The notes below the pieces were generated by a model. That model was given only the letters and a program-made list of their open reading frames with translations. It was not told the origin of the DNA and did no database searches. The position numbers and the translations under genes are program-made. From positions 45,352 to 109,351 of the forward strand of contig NZ_KV823561.1 of assembly GCF_001815985.1 (NCBI RefSeq): a DNA stretch of 64,000 bases. Direction: 5' to 3'. The stretch comes from Corynebacterium sp. HMSC27B11. GTDB lineage: Bacteria; Actinomycetota; Actinomycetes; Mycobacteriales; Mycobacteriaceae. Shown one piece after another: positions 28,957 through 37,744 of this stretch (position 1 is its first letter; each line of letters starts with the position of its first letter).

Positions 28957-29026
28957 TTTCTACCGGCCAGGAGCCCCTGCCCCGACCTTGCGGCCTCCAT
29001 CCAGCGGAGACCAAGCTGCTCATATC

Positions 29027-29707
29027 TCAGTTCAGCAGGCGACCCAGCTGCTCATGATGGTGCCCGGGGAGCACCCCGGCGTCGAAAACCTTGCGGGCAG
29101 CTTCCTTATCACCCAGCTTGGCGGCGAAGGCCTCCCCCATCGTCACGCCGTGCTCCGGCACCGGTCCGAAGCGAATCTCGTCCAGCGGGCGGATGCGCCC
29201 GGCGGTAATCACGCGGAAGTAGGCGCCGCAGTCGCCATGCTGTGCGAAGCGCTTGACCCAGCCCTTCTCATCGAGCCAGGCGGCGAAGGTCGCGCACGGG
29301 GTGCGCGGCACGCTTACCTCGAGCTCAGCGCTACCCATGGACACGCGCTGGCCGATATAGACCTCCGACCACTTCACCCCGGCAGTGGTGATGTTCTCCC
29401 CGAAGCTGCCGTAGACGAGCTCACGGCCGAGCTCCTCCTCCCAGAAGTCCAGCTCCTCGCGGGCGAAGGCGTAGACGGCCTTATCTGCCCCGCCGTGGTG
29501 CTTATCGTCTCCGATCGTATCCCCAACGACGCCGCTGCCGTCGCCGTAGTTCGGGCCCGGCGCGAGCACGTCGATGTGCGACTGCGGCAGCTTTTCGATG
29601 CCGGTGTGCTCGTAGGTTCCGGCGGGGTTGGACTGGGGCCGACCAACTGCCACCTGGAGCACGCTCGGCTCTGCGTCAATCAGGAATGCAGCGTCTGTAT
29701 TCGCCAT
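29027..29707 (-). CDS. MOSC domain protein (YiiM-like)
   Basis: 226-aa cytosolic protein with a MOSC domain, related to the C-terminus of molybdenum-cofactor sulfurases and YiiM/YcbX-type proteins that act on molybdopterin substrates. Landmarks: DTIGDDKHHGGADKAVYAFAREELDFW, YGSFGENITTAG, EVYIGQRVSMGSAELEVSVPRTPC with the conserved Cys, and a C-terminal 3-alpha-like tail (AFAAKLGDKEAARKVFDAGVLPG). ATG preceded by AAAGGA. It may sulfurate or reduce N-hydroxylated compounds; the exact reaction is unknown. Divergent from metY. Confidence 0.88.
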   Translation of the reverse strand: MANTDAAFLIDAEPSVLQVAVGRPQSNPAGTYEHTGIEKLPQSHIDVLAPGPNYGDGSGVVGDTIGDDKHHGGADKAVYAFAREELDFWEEELGRELVYGSFGENITTAGVKWSEVYIGQRVSMGSAELEVSVPRTPCATFAAWLDEKGWVKRFAQHGDCGAYFRVITAGRIRPLDEIRFGPVPEHGVTMGEAFAAKLGDKEAARKVFDAGVLPGHHHEQLGRLLN

Positions 29708-30002
29708 GGTGCGGGTCCTTTCTGGCGCCTTATGGGCCCGTGTTGTGCTCGTTGCGCTGGGATTCTTTCTTTATCCCGTGCACCACCCCACCCTAGTGAC
29801 TCAACTGCGTTTGCAGGTGCGACCCGCAATTTTTCCGCCAAAAGTGTTGAAGCCCAGACCTCCTACCTCCCATCCGATGCGGTGCAAAACAGCGCTTCGT
29901 GCGCTGCTGCCACCCACCGCATGAACCCATACCGAGCGGTACTTAAAAACCGCCAATACGACCCCAGGGCCACCGAGCAACAGCCCCCAAAAGACCCAAA
30001 AG

Positions 30003-30018
30003 TAGACTAAGTGGTATA
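30003..30018 (+). promoter_or_regulatory. McbR-like operator 1 upstream of metY
   Basis: TAGAC-TAAGTG-GTATA: one mismatch from the known C. glutamicum McbR site TAGAC-N6-GTCTA. It lies about 85 bp upstream of the likely -10. Confidence 0.6.
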
Positions 30019-30069
30019 AATTTTTAAACGCTCTTGACCTGCACTGTTAACGCATAAAGACCCCGAAAA

Positions 30070-30085
30070 TAGACAGAGCGGTTTA
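30070..30085 (+). promoter_or_regulatory. McbR-like operator 2 overlapping metY -35
   Basis: TAGAC-AGAGCG-GTTTA, again one mismatch from TAGAC-N6-GTCTA. Its right arm lies where the -35 element should be for the TATAAA at 30103-30108, the right place for repression. Confidence 0.65.
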
Positions 30086-30102
30086 CTTTTTTCAGCGGGG
30101 AC

Positions 30103-30108
30103 TATAAA
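30103..30108 (+). promoter_or_regulatory. Putative metY -10 element
   Basis: TATAAA, with operator 2 starting about 18 bp upstream. It would give a leader of roughly 100 nt. Confidence 0.45.
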
Positions 30109-30212
30109 GTGAGTCACCACACAGCGATCGAGCGGCACAATCCACCCGGATCCCACCCGGATCGCCACGATTCACAACACAGCCTCAAACACACGAAAGA
30201 GACAGGAAAACC

Positions 30213-31535
30213 ATGCCAAAGTACGACAACTCCAACGCAGCAGAGTGGGGCTTTGCCACCCAGCAGATCCACGCCGGCCAGACCCTGGACCCGACCGGTT
30301 CCCGTAACCTGCCGATCCACATGACCACCAGCTACGTCTTCGACAACGCCGAGCACGCCAAGCAGCGCTTCGCGCTCGAGGATCCGGGCCCGATCTACTC
30401 CCGCCTGACCAACCCAACGGTCGAGGTCCTCGAGAACCGCCTCGCCACCCTCGAGGGTGGTGTCCACGCAGTCGCCTTCGCTTCCGGCATGGCCGCCATC
30501 ACCGCCGCGCTGATCAACGTCGCGAACTCCGGTGACCACATCGTCGCCTCCCCGCGCCTCTACGGCGGCACCGAGACGCTCCTGCTCGTCACCCTGCCGC
30601 GCCTGGGCATCACCACCACCTTCGTCGAGAACCCGGATGACCCGCAGTCCTGGCAGGACGCCGTTCAGGACAACACCGTCGCCTTCTTCGGCGAGACCTT
30701 CGCCAACCCGCAGGCGGACGTCCTGGACATCCCGGAGATCAGCAAGGTTGCCCACGAGAACAAGGTCCCGCTGATCATCGACAACACGCTGGCTACCGCA
30801 GCGCTGGTCAAGCCGCTGGAGCTCGGCGCCGACGTCTCCGTCTCCTCCCTGACGAAGTTCTACACCGGCAACGGCTCCGCTATCGGTGGCATCCTCGTCG
30901 ACGGCGGCAAGTTCGACTGGACCCAGGAGCGCAACGGCAAGCCGGTCTTCCCGAGCTTCGTCACCCCGGACCCGGCCTACCACGGCCTGAAGTACGCCGA
31001 CCTCGGCGAGCCAGCCTTCGGCCTGAAGGCTCGTGCGGGTCTGCTGCGCGACACCGGCGCCACCCTCTCCGCGTTCAACGCCTGGCTGGCCGTCCAGGGT
31101 CTCGACACCCTGAACCTGCGCGTCAAGCAGCACAACGAGAACGCCAAGCAGGTCGCCGAGTTCCTGGACAAGCACCCGAAGGTCGCCAGTGTCGCCTACG
31201 CCGGCCTGGAGTCCAGCCCGTGGAACAAGGTCAAGGAGAAGCTGGGCCTGGAGTACACTGGCTCCGTTCTGGCCTTCGACCTGGCCACCGGCGACGCCGA
31301 CCCGCGCGAGGCCGCCTGGAAGTTCATCGACTCCCTGAAGCTGCACTCCGACCTCGCTAACGTCGGTGACGTACGCTCCCTGGTCGTCCACCCGGCCACC
31401 ACCACGCACTCGCAGTCCACCGAGGAGAACCTGCGCAACGCGGGCATCTCCCAGGCAACGGTTCGCCTGTCCGTCGGTATCGAGGACGTCCGCGACATCA
31501 TCGCCGACCTCGAGCAGGGCTTCGAGCAGATTTAA
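30213..31535 (+). CDS. metY: O-acetylhomoserine sulfhydrylase
   Basis: 440-aa PLP enzyme of the Cys/Met metabolism family making homocysteine from O-acetylhomoserine and sulfide. Family motifs: FATQQIHAGQTLDPTGSRNLPIHMTTSYVF at the start, YSRLTNPTVEVLENRLA, SGMAAI, PLIIDNTLATA, PLP lysine 215 in SSLTKFYTGNG, and the C-terminal RLSVGIED. It leads metX by 15 nt. Expression is probably controlled by a McbR-type repressor through the two upstream operators. Codon use is strongly biased to a few codons, as expected of a highly expressed gene. Confidence 0.97.
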   Translation: MPKYDNSNAAEWGFATQQIHAGQTLDPTGSRNLPIHMTTSYVFDNAEHAKQRFALEDPGPIYSRLTNPTVEVLENRLATLEGGVHAVAFASGMAAITAALINVANSGDHIVASPRLYGGTETLLLVTLPRLGITTTFVENPDDPQSWQDAVQDNTVAFFGETFANPQADVLDIPEISKVAHENKVPLIIDNTLATAALVKPLELGADVSVSSLTKFYTGNGSAIGGILVDGGKFDWTQERNGKPVFPSFVTPDPAYHGLKYADLGEPAFGLKARAGLLRDTGATLSAFNAWLAVQGLDTLNLRVKQHNENAKQVAEFLDKHPKVASVAYAGLESSPWNKVKEKLGLEYTGSVLAFDLATGDADPREAAWKFIDSLKLHSDLANVGDVRSLVVHPATTTHSQSTEENLRNAGISQATVRLSVGIEDVRDIIADLEQGFEQI

Positions 31536-31550
31536 CTCACGAGGTTTTCT

Positions 31551-32717
31551 ATGCGCTCCGACTTGCTGCCCGCCTCCGGTTCCTACGCCGATATTCCCAT
31601 CGGCGAGGTGCTCACTGAGGCGGGCGCAAGCATTCCCGAAACCTCACTGCGGCTGTACGCCTTCTACGACGCAGCCGAGCAGGCGGCGGTATCCACGCCG
31701 CCGGAGGAGCGCCCCATCGTGCTGATCGAGCACGCCCTCACCGGCGACGGCAACGCCACCGACTGGTGGGCCGACATGGTCGGCGTGGGCAAACCGATCG
31801 ACACCTCCACGTACCTAGTGCTCTGCGCCAATGCCCTGGGTGGGTGCGCGGGCTCCACCGGCCCCGGTTCCCTGCACCCGGAGGGTGGCTTCTGGGGCTC
31901 CCGCTTCCCGGGCCTATCCATCCGCGACCTCGTGCAGGCCGAAAAGCAGCTGCTCGACGTGCTGGAGATCCCCCGGGTCCACGTGGTGGTCGGCGCCTCC
32001 ATGGGCGGGGCACGCACCCTCGAGTGGTCGCTGCTCTACCCGGAGATGATGGACGCCGTCCTCCTCATCGCCGTCTCCGCCCGCGCCTCCGCCTGGCAGA
32101 TCGGCATCCAGTCCGCCCAGATCCGTGTGATCGAGGCCGACCCGCTGTGGCACGGCGGGGACTACTACGAGGCCGGCATGGGACCGGTCTGGGGCCTGGG
32201 CGAGGCCCGCCGCATCGCACACCTGACCTACCGCGGCGAGCTGGAGGTCGACGAGCGCTTCGGCGCCGAGCCGCAGCGGGGCGAAAACCCGCTGGGTAAG
32301 TACCGCTCCCCCAATCAGCGCTTCTCGGTCGAGGGCTACCTGGACCGGCAGGCGATGAAGCTGCGCAACCGCTTCGACGCCGGCTCCTACGTCACCCTGA
32401 CGGATGCCCTGAACCGCCACGACGTCGGCCGGGATCGCGGCGGCATGAACGCCGCCCTGGGTAACTCCACGGTCCCCACGATGGTCTGCGGCATCGACAC
32501 GGACATCCTCTACCCCTATCACCAGCAGGAGCACCTCTCCCGCAACCTGGGAGCCTTCCTGGGGCTGTGCCAGATCACCTCCCCCACCGGCCACGATGGT
32601 TTCCTCATCGAGGCCCGCCAGATGGGCAATGTGCTTGAGAAGTTCCTCACGGCCGCCGAGGAGCTGGCCGAGAATCCGGAGCAGCGCGCGGAGATCCTGC
32701 AGCACCACAACCGCTAG
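31551..32717 (+). CDS. metX: Homoserine O-acetyltransferase
   Basis: 388-aa alpha/beta-hydrolase acyltransferase activating homoserine for methionine synthesis and the direct partner of MetY. The nucleophile Ser150 lies in GASMGGARTLEWSLLYPE; the catalytic acid is in DTDILYPYHQQEHL and the catalytic His348 in TGHDGFL. VLIEHALTGDGNATDWW forms the oxyanion region. Same operon as metY; start follows ACGAGG. Confidence 0.96.
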   Translation: MRSDLLPASGSYADIPIGEVLTEAGASIPETSLRLYAFYDAAEQAAVSTPPEERPIVLIEHALTGDGNATDWWADMVGVGKPIDTSTYLVLCANALGGCAGSTGPGSLHPEGGFWGSRFPGLSIRDLVQAEKQLLDVLEIPRVHVVVGASMGGARTLEWSLLYPEMMDAVLLIAVSARASAWQIGIQSAQIRVIEADPLWHGGDYYEAGMGPVWGLGEARRIAHLTYRGELEVDERFGAEPQRGENPLGKYRSPNQRFSVEGYLDRQAMKLRNRFDAGSYVTLTDALNRHDVGRDRGGMNAALGNSTVPTMVCGIDTDILYPYHQQEHLSRNLGAFLGLCQITSPTGHDGFLIEARQMGNVLEKFLTAAEELAENPEQRAEILQHHNR

Positions 32718-32825
32718 GAACCGCTAAGGGCTGCCACCGAACAACCGCCACCCACCCCCCACGCCCAGCGTCGCGGGATACCCAGCTCCGCGCGACCCCC
32801 GCGCAGGGACTTGGTCCGGATGCCC

Positions 32826-33197
32826 CTAGCTGCCCAGCGTGTCCACGCTGATCGCCAGGTACATCATCAACAGCCCCACGCCCCCGGCGAAAAGGCAATC
32901 GAATTTGCGGCTGCGGACCGCGAAAATCCCCAGCACGTCGGAGTCCACGACCCACCGGATCGTGGCCAAGAACACCAGGCTGGCCCCCATTGCTGTGGTG
33001 CCGCGGCGCCACCGGTCCGCCGCGATGAAGAACACCCCCACCGCCAGAAGCAGCAAAAACACCCCGATGAGCGCCCGCTGCGCGATCACCGGCAGCGGCG
33101 AGGCGGGCACGTCCCGGTCGTGCGGGTTCGCCAGCAGCTTTCGGCGGAAGGTACCGATCTGCGCGGCCTCCGCCCGCTCCTTCGGGGTGTCCGGCAT
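32826..33197 (-). CDS. DUF3017 membrane protein
   Basis: 123-aa protein with a basic cytosolic head (residues 1-38) and three membrane segments (ALIGVFLLLLAVGVFFIA, GASLVFLATIRWVV, FAGGVGLLMMYLAISV) in the DUF3017 pattern, including the conserved R(W)VVDSDVLGIFAVRSRKFD turn. DUF3017 genes sit next to folD throughout actinobacteria, as here (37 nt downstream). Function unknown. Confidence 0.85.
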   Translation of the reverse strand: MPDTPKERAEAAQIGTFRRKLLANPHDRDVPASPLPVIAQRALIGVFLLLLAVGVFFIAADRWRRGTTAMGASLVFLATIRWVVDSDVLGIFAVRSRKFDCLFAGGVGLLMMYLAISVDTLGS

Positions 33198-33233
33198 CGT
33201 GCCCAGCTCCTCTGGCGCTCTAATCCCCTGGCT

Positions 33234-34091
33234 CTAGCCCTGCTCCGCGAGGAGCTCGGCGCGCTCCACGACGTTGTGGACCAGGAAGGCACGGGTCAGT
33301 GGGCCCACGCCACCCGGGTTCGGCGAGATCGCGCCCGCGACCTCCCAGACATCCGGGTGCACGTCGCCCGCGAGCTTGCCATCCAGGCGGGAGACACCGA
33401 CGTCGAGGATCGCCGCACCCGGCTTGACCATGTCCTTGGTCAGCATGTGCGGCTTACCTGCAGCGGCGACGATGATGTCCGCGTTGATGGTCTCCGCCTT
33501 CAGGTCCTTCGTGCCCGTGTGGCAGAGAGTGACGGTGGCGTTCTCGCTGCGGCGGGTCAGCATCAGGCCGATCGGGCGGCCAACGGTCACGCCGCGGCCG
33601 ATGACGACGACCTTCGCGCCGTTCAGCTCGACGTCGTAGCGGCGCAGCAGGCTGATCGCACCGTTCGGGGTGCACGGCAGCGGGGCGGGCTCGTTGAGCA
33701 CCAGCTTGCCGAGGTTCACCGGGTGCAGGCCGTCGGCGTCCTTGGCCGGGTCGATGCGCTCCAGCACCGCGTTTTCGTCGAGGTGCTTCGGCAGCGGCAG
33801 CTGCACGATGTAGCCGGTGCACTCCGGGTCCGCGTTGAGCTCGTCGATGACGGCGTTGAGCTCCTCCTGGGTCACGTCCGCCGGCAGGTCCTTGCGGATG
33901 GACTTCACGCCGATCTGCTCGCAGTCCTTGTGCTTCATCCGCACGTAGGAGTGGCTCGCCGGGTCGTCACCGACCAGGACCGTTGCCAGGCCCGGGGTGA
34001 TCCCCTTGTCCCGCAGAGCGTCGACTCGTTGCTTCAGGTCCGCGAAGATCTCGTCGCGGTACTTCTTTCCATCCAGGGTAATCGCAGCCAT
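33234..34091 (-). CDS. folD: Methylenetetrahydrofolate dehydrogenase/cyclohydrolase
   Basis: 285-aa bifunctional folate enzyme interconverting 5,10-methylene- and 10-formyl-tetrahydrofolate, supplying one-carbon units and NADPH. Motifs: [15 protein letters not shown] (with the catalytic Lys), [43 protein letters not shown] (NADP loop), [17 protein letters not shown] and [18 protein letters not shown] 34091 starts exactly at the family N-terminus ([14 protein letters not shown]); ATG 34100 adds three residues. Confidence 0.96.
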   Translation of the reverse strand: MAAITLDGKKYRDEIFADLKQRVDALRDKGITPGLATVLVGDDPASHSYVRMKHKDCEQIGVKSIRKDLPADVTQEELNAVIDELNADPECTGYIVQLPLPKHLDENAVLERIDPAKDADGLHPVNLGKLVLNEPAPLPCTPNGAISLLRRYDVELNGAKVVVIGRGVTVGRPIGLMLTRRSENATVTLCHTGTKDLKAETINADIIVAAAGKPHMLTKDMVKPGAAILDVGVSRLDGKLAGDVHPDVWEVAGAISPNPGGVGPLTRAFLVHNVVERAELLAEQG

Positions 34092-34176
34092 GCCCGCCAT
34101 TATTCCACAGGCCTACCGCTGCCCCACCGGCGTGCGCCCCGTTTCCCCCACTTCAGGGCGGGCGCCCGCTCGCCCG

Positions 34177-34824
34177 CTACTGCCCGCCCGGGAAACCGAG
34201 CTGCCGCCAGGCCTCGTACGCCGCCACCGCCGCCGCGTTCGAGAGGTTCATGCTGCGACGGGCCGGCAGCATCGGGATCCGCAGCTGCGCGGTGATCCGG
34301 GGGTCCGCCAGGGTCTCCTCGTCCAGGCCGGTGGGTTCGGGGCCGAAGAGGAGGACGTCACCGCGGCGGAAGTCCACGTCCGTAAACCAGGTCTCCGCGT
34401 GCGTCGTGAAAGCGAAGACCCTCGCCCGGGGCGAGGCGCCATCCGCTGCCTGCTTCCGGCTCAGCTCTGCCTGCTTCCGACTCAACCCAGTCAAGTGCGC
34501 GGCCGCGGCCTCGAAATCCTCGTGGAGCTGCACCTCCGCCAAGTCGTGATAATCCAGACCGGCGCGGCGGACGTGCTTCTCCTCGAAGTTGAAACCCAGC
34601 AGGCCCGCCAGGTGCAGTGCCGCCCCGGTGCCCGCGCACATGCGGATCGCATTGCCCGTGTTCGGCGGGATCTGCGGCTGGTCGAACAGGATATGGAAGG
34701 GCGGATCGGCGGCCGGCCGGGGTGGCGTCGTTAAAGAAGAAGACCGACCTGCGGCGGAAGCGGGAGTGGAAGGCTGCGAAGACACGCCACTCACCTTAAC
34801 CGCGCCCGCGGGCGCTGACGGCAC
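34177..34824 (-). CDS. trmL: tRNA (cytidine/uridine-2'-O-)-methyltransferase, TrmL-like SPOUT family
   Basis: 215-aa SpoU/TrmH-type SAM-dependent methylase with a trefoil knot, likely modifying tRNA position 34. Motifs: FDQPQIPPNTGNAIRMCAGTGAALHL, GLDYHDLAEVQLHEDF, VLLFGPEPTGLDEETLA and IPMLPARRSMNLSNAAAVAAYEAWRQLG. The first 40 residues are a low-complexity lead not in the family. Residues 114-127 contain a direct 7-residue duplication (LSRKQAE LSRKQAA) from a 21-bp tandem repeat. The GTG start has TACCGT 6 nt upstream (leaderless). Confidence 0.88.
   Translation of the reverse strand: MPSAPAGAVKVSGVSSQPSTPASAAGRSSSLTTPPRPAADPPFHILFDQPQIPPNTGNAIRMCAGTGAALHLAGLLGFNFEEKHVRRAGLDYHDLAEVQLHEDFEAAAAHLTGLSRKQAELSRKQAADGASPRARVFAFTTHAETWFTDVDFRRGDVLLFGPEPTGLDEETLADPRITAQLRIPMLPARRSMNLSNAAAVAAYEAWRQLGFPGGQ
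34447..34488. repeat. Tandem 21-bp duplication inside trmL
   Basis: The 21-mers 34447-34467 and 34468-34488 share 18 of 21 bases and encode LSRKQA twice. The copies keep the frame. Confidence 0.8.
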
Positions 34825-34830
34825 CGGAAC

Positions 34831-34836
34831 ACGGTA
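34831..34836 (-). promoter_or_regulatory. Putative -10 element of leaderless trmL
   Basis: TACCGT on the minus strand, 6 nt before the GTG at 34824. Confidence 0.35.
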
Positions 34837-34905
34837 AGAATGGAGGGGAAGAACCCCGACGATCGGGCACGAAGCCCATCAGACGATGAAAGAGGTCGAT
34901 CAGAC

Positions 34906-36246
34906 ATGGCTGATGCACCGAAGGACGCCACACCGCAAGGCAAGAAGACCCCGACCGGCGGAAAGCAGCGCCCGGTGGACATCACCCTGTTCGGCGCGAC
35001 CGGATTCGTCGGCAAGATCCTCGCGGGCTGGCTGGCAGAGCACGCGCCGAAGGACGTCACCATCGCGCTGGCCGGCCGCAACCGCGAGAAGCTGGTCTTC
35101 CTCAAGCAGCAGCTGCTGACCATCCACGAGGGCGTGATGGACTGGCGCATCGTGGAGGCGGACGCCTTCGACGAGGACGCCATGACCGAGCTGGCGAAGA
35201 ACACCCGCGTGGTGATCTCCACGGTGGGCCCGTTCGTGCGTTACGGCGAGGACCTCGTGCGCGCCTGCGCTGAGGCCGGCACGCACTACGTGGACTCCAC
35301 CGGCGAGGTGCTGTTCATGCGGAAGATGATCGACAAGTACGACGACGTGGCGAAGGCCAACGGGGCGCGCATCATCCACGCCTGTGGCTTCGATTCCGTG
35401 CCCTCCGATATCGGCATGCTGCTGATCAACGAGGCCGCGGCCAAGGATGGCAAGAAGCTGGCCGAGGTGACGAACCTGGTCAGCATGCGCGGGGCCATGT
35501 CCGGCGGCACCGTAGAGTCCGCACGCGAGCAGTTCCAGGCCGCACAGCGCGACCCGGAGCAGAGGCGCGTGCTGGCTGACCCGTACTCCCTGAGCCCGGA
35601 TCGCGAGGCGGAGCCGGAGCTGGGCGAGCAGCCGGATTATGGCGTGCTGCAGACCGAGACCGTCGGCGCCCCGGAGGGCTGGGCCGGGCCTTTCCTCATG
35701 GCCTCGGTGAACACCCGCGTGGTGCGCCGCTCCAATGCGCTGAGCGGCTTCAAGTACGGAAAGTCCCTGCGCTACCGCGAGTTCCAGTCCACCGGGCCGG
35801 GCCTGAAGGGCCGCGCGCAGGCCTACGCAATGGGTGGGGTTAACTGGACGATGCTGACCGCGATGAAGGCGCCGAAGCTGCGGGACTTCATCTCCCAGTG
35901 GGCACCCGAGCCGGGCGAGGGTCCGACGAGCAAGGCGCAGGAGAACGGCTACTTCCGTTGCGTGTTCCACGGCTTCGTGAAGCCGAATCCGGCGCCGAAC
36001 GTGGAGCCGGATTACATCGCCACCCTGTACTCCCAGGGGGATCCGGGCTACCGCTCGACCTCCCGGATGCTGGGCACCGCAGCGCTCACGCTGCTCAAGG
36101 ATGAGGCGGAGCTGCCGGGAACTGAAGGTGGCGTGCTGACCCCGGCGACGGGCCTGGGCATGGTGTACGTGCGTCGCCTCCGCGAGTCCGGGATGCGCCT
36201 GGACGTGGCGCGAGGCGGGCTCTACCGCACCTCCACGCCGCAGTAA
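34906..36246 (+). CDS. Saccharopine dehydrogenase-like / trans-acting enoyl reductase family protein
   Basis: 446-aa oxidoreductase. The Rossmann start is ITLFGATGFVGKILAGWLAEHAPKDVTIALAGRNREKL, followed by NTRVVISTVGPFVRYGEDLVRACAEAGTHYVDSTGE and IIHACGFDSVPSDIGMLL, the signature of the Rv2449c/Rv2953 family, some members of which reduce double bonds in polyketide-derived lipids. Substrate here is unknown; a link to cell-envelope lipid synthesis is plausible for a corynebacterium. ATG 34906 has AGAGG 10 nt upstream; the frame is open to 34840. Confidence 0.85.
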   Translation: MADAPKDATPQGKKTPTGGKQRPVDITLFGATGFVGKILAGWLAEHAPKDVTIALAGRNREKLVFLKQQLLTIHEGVMDWRIVEADAFDEDAMTELAKNTRVVISTVGPFVRYGEDLVRACAEAGTHYVDSTGEVLFMRKMIDKYDDVAKANGARIIHACGFDSVPSDIGMLLINEAAAKDGKKLAEVTNLVSMRGAMSGGTVESAREQFQAAQRDPEQRRVLADPYSLSPDREAEPELGEQPDYGVLQTETVGAPEGWAGPFLMASVNTRVVRRSNALSGFKYGKSLRYREFQSTGPGLKGRAQAYAMGGVNWTMLTAMKAPKLRDFISQWAPEPGEGPTSKAQENGYFRCVFHGFVKPNPAPNVEPDYIATLYSQGDPGYRSTSRMLGTAALTLLKDEAELPGTEGGVLTPATGLGMVYVRRLRESGMRLDVARGGLYRTSTPQ

Positions 36247-36282
36247 CCGGCGAGTACGGCGCTGTGTCGGGCGGGCGGTGTT

Positions 36283-36966
36283 TTAGGCCTCCGACCGGGT
36301 GGAGCCGTTGGCGACGATGAAGTCCGGGGCGGGGCGCCGATTGATGTGGGCGCGCTCTTGGGCGGCCCACATGTTCCACCAAGGGGCGTAGTAGGGGTCG
36401 CGGTGCAGCGCGCGCTGCTTGCGCAGCTGGGTGGGGGCCTCCAGCACCAGGGTCCGGTGCGGGATGCCGCGGCGTCGCAGCACGGCTAGGGCCTCGGGGC
36501 TGAGGGCACCGACGCCCTCGACGATTAGTGGGTGGCCGGGGTCCAGGGGCTGCCACTGCGCGGGGGTATTCTTCTCCCAGTCCCAGCGGCGAAAGCCCGG
36601 GCAATTGGGCTGCAGCACGTCGGCGGCGAGCATGCGGGCTGCGGCGAAGAGCCCACCCCAGCCGGGGTAGAAATCCTCCAGGTGCACCAGCTGGGGCGTG
36701 GTATTGGGGGCCGGGGGCGTGCTCGGCGATGCGCCGGTCTGGTGGCTGGGAGCACCGAGTGTGGCCATGAGGTGTTCCGCAAAGTGGGTCTTGCCGGAGC
36801 CGCTGCGACCGTCGATGAGGATCACCCACCGCGGGTCGCGGCCCGCGCGGGGTCGATGCGCAGCAGCCGACTCGATCTGTGTGGCTCGGCGGCCTCGCTG
36901 GCTTGCGACCCAGGTGGCGAGCTCGCGGGTGGCCTCCTCGGGCGAGAGCTGTGGAGCGCTAGCCAT
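36283..36966 (-). CDS. P-loop uridine kinase-like ATP-binding protein
   Basis: 227-aa P-loop protein of the uridine/pantothenate kinase superfamily. Walker A is LIDGRSGSGKTHFAEHL (about 56-72); VHLEDFYPGWGGL resembles the uridine kinase DDFY loop, WDWEKNTPAQWQPLDPGHPLIVEGVGALSPE the substrate and Walker B region, and ALHRDPYYAPWWNMWAAQERAHINRRPAPDFIV the C-terminus. It is the last gene after ykoE-ecfA-ecfT and overlaps ecfT by 8 bp, so it may phosphorylate the imported compound (thiamine precursor) or be unrelated; uridine kinase activity is not assured. Confidence 0.75.
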   Translation of the reverse strand: MASAPQLSPEEATRELATWVASQRGRRATQIESAAAHRPRAGRDPRWVILIDGRSGSGKTHFAEHLMATLGAPSHQTGASPSTPPAPNTTPQLVHLEDFYPGWGGLFAAARMLAADVLQPNCPGFRRWDWEKNTPAQWQPLDPGHPLIVEGVGALSPEALAVLRRRGIPHRTLVLEAPTQLRKQRALHRDPYYAPWWNMWAAQERAHINRRPAPDFIVANGSTRSEA

Positions 36967-37744
36967 TCTGTACTCCCAGCAACACGAAATGGCCGGTCCA
37001 CACGGCGATCCCCAAGGAAAGCAGGCTCAGTGCCAAGGAGCCCACAACCACGGCCCAGTCCCAGCCGCCGAAATGAGCCTGACGAGCCCAGGTGCGTTCG
37101 ATGGGCTGGCCCTCGGCGTTATGGGTGGCTCCAAACCCACGGGCCTCCATCGCGGTGGCCAGCTTGGCGCCACGACGCAGCGCCAGCACCAGCAGGCTGA
37201 AGGACTGCTGCAGCGCACGCTTCAGCTTGCCCTCGTCCCCCAGGCCGCGGGCGCGGCGGGCACGCTCCACGGCCGTCCAGTCCTCTCGGAATAGCGTGAC
37301 CAGGCGCACGCCCGCCACCGCACCGATGACGAAGCGGGTGGGCAGTTTCCACAGCTGTGCCAGCCCGTCGCCGAGGCGGGTGGGGTCCATGTCCGCGGTG
37401 AGCACCACGGCGGGCACGCCCACCGCCAGCACGCGAATCATCACCGCGATGGCCAGCTGCACCGAGTTCTCGGTGATGTGGATGAAGCCCCATTCGAAGT
37501 AGCTCTGCCCGCTAGCCCGCCCGTAGAAGAGCATGCTCACACCCGTCAGCGGGGCGAGGAGCAGCAGCGGCCAAGCCCGGCGGAACAGCCGGGCAGGCCC
37601 GACCCCGCACAGGGGCGCGACGACCAGCAGGGTCAGCGCGAAGGACACGCTGGCGCTCACAATATCGATGCTGATCAGCAACGGGGTGGTCAACAGCGCG
37701 AGCGCGAGCAGCCGGGTGGATGGGTCGATGCGTTCCAGGATCAT
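36959..37744 (-). CDS. ECF transporter transmembrane subunit EcfT (YkoC-like)
   Basis: 261-aa CbiQ/EcfT-type membrane subunit with about six helices. It carries the two coupling motifs of the family: ERARRARGL (about 164-172), and MEARGFG with TWAR following (about 200). It couples the ATPase to the substrate-binding component YkoE. The start overlaps the ATPase stop by 4 bp. Part of the thiamine-uptake operon under the TPP riboswitch. Confidence 0.88.
   Translation of the reverse strand: MILERIDPSTRLLALALLTTPLLISIDIVSASVSFALTLLVVAPLCGVGPARLFRRAWPLLLLAPLTGVSMLFYGRASGQSYFEWGFIHITENSVQLAIAVMIRVLAVGVPAVVLTADMDPTRLGDGLAQLWKLPTRFVIGAVAGVRLVTLFREDWTAVERARRARGLGDEGKLKRALQQSFSLLVLALRRGAKLATAMEARGFGATHNAEGQPIERTWARQAHFGGWDWAVVVGSLALSLLSLGIAVWTGHFVLLGVQNG

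Larger units (their letters stand above)
29708..30212. other. Divergent regulatory region MOSC gene / metY
   Basis: 505 bp without a supported gene. The right half (29990-30110) is AT-rich and holds two McbR-like operators and the likely metY promoter; the left half contains the promoter of the MOSC gene but no pattern I can name. A short open frame from 29628 to 29924 on the plus strand is not convincing. Confidence 0.6.
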
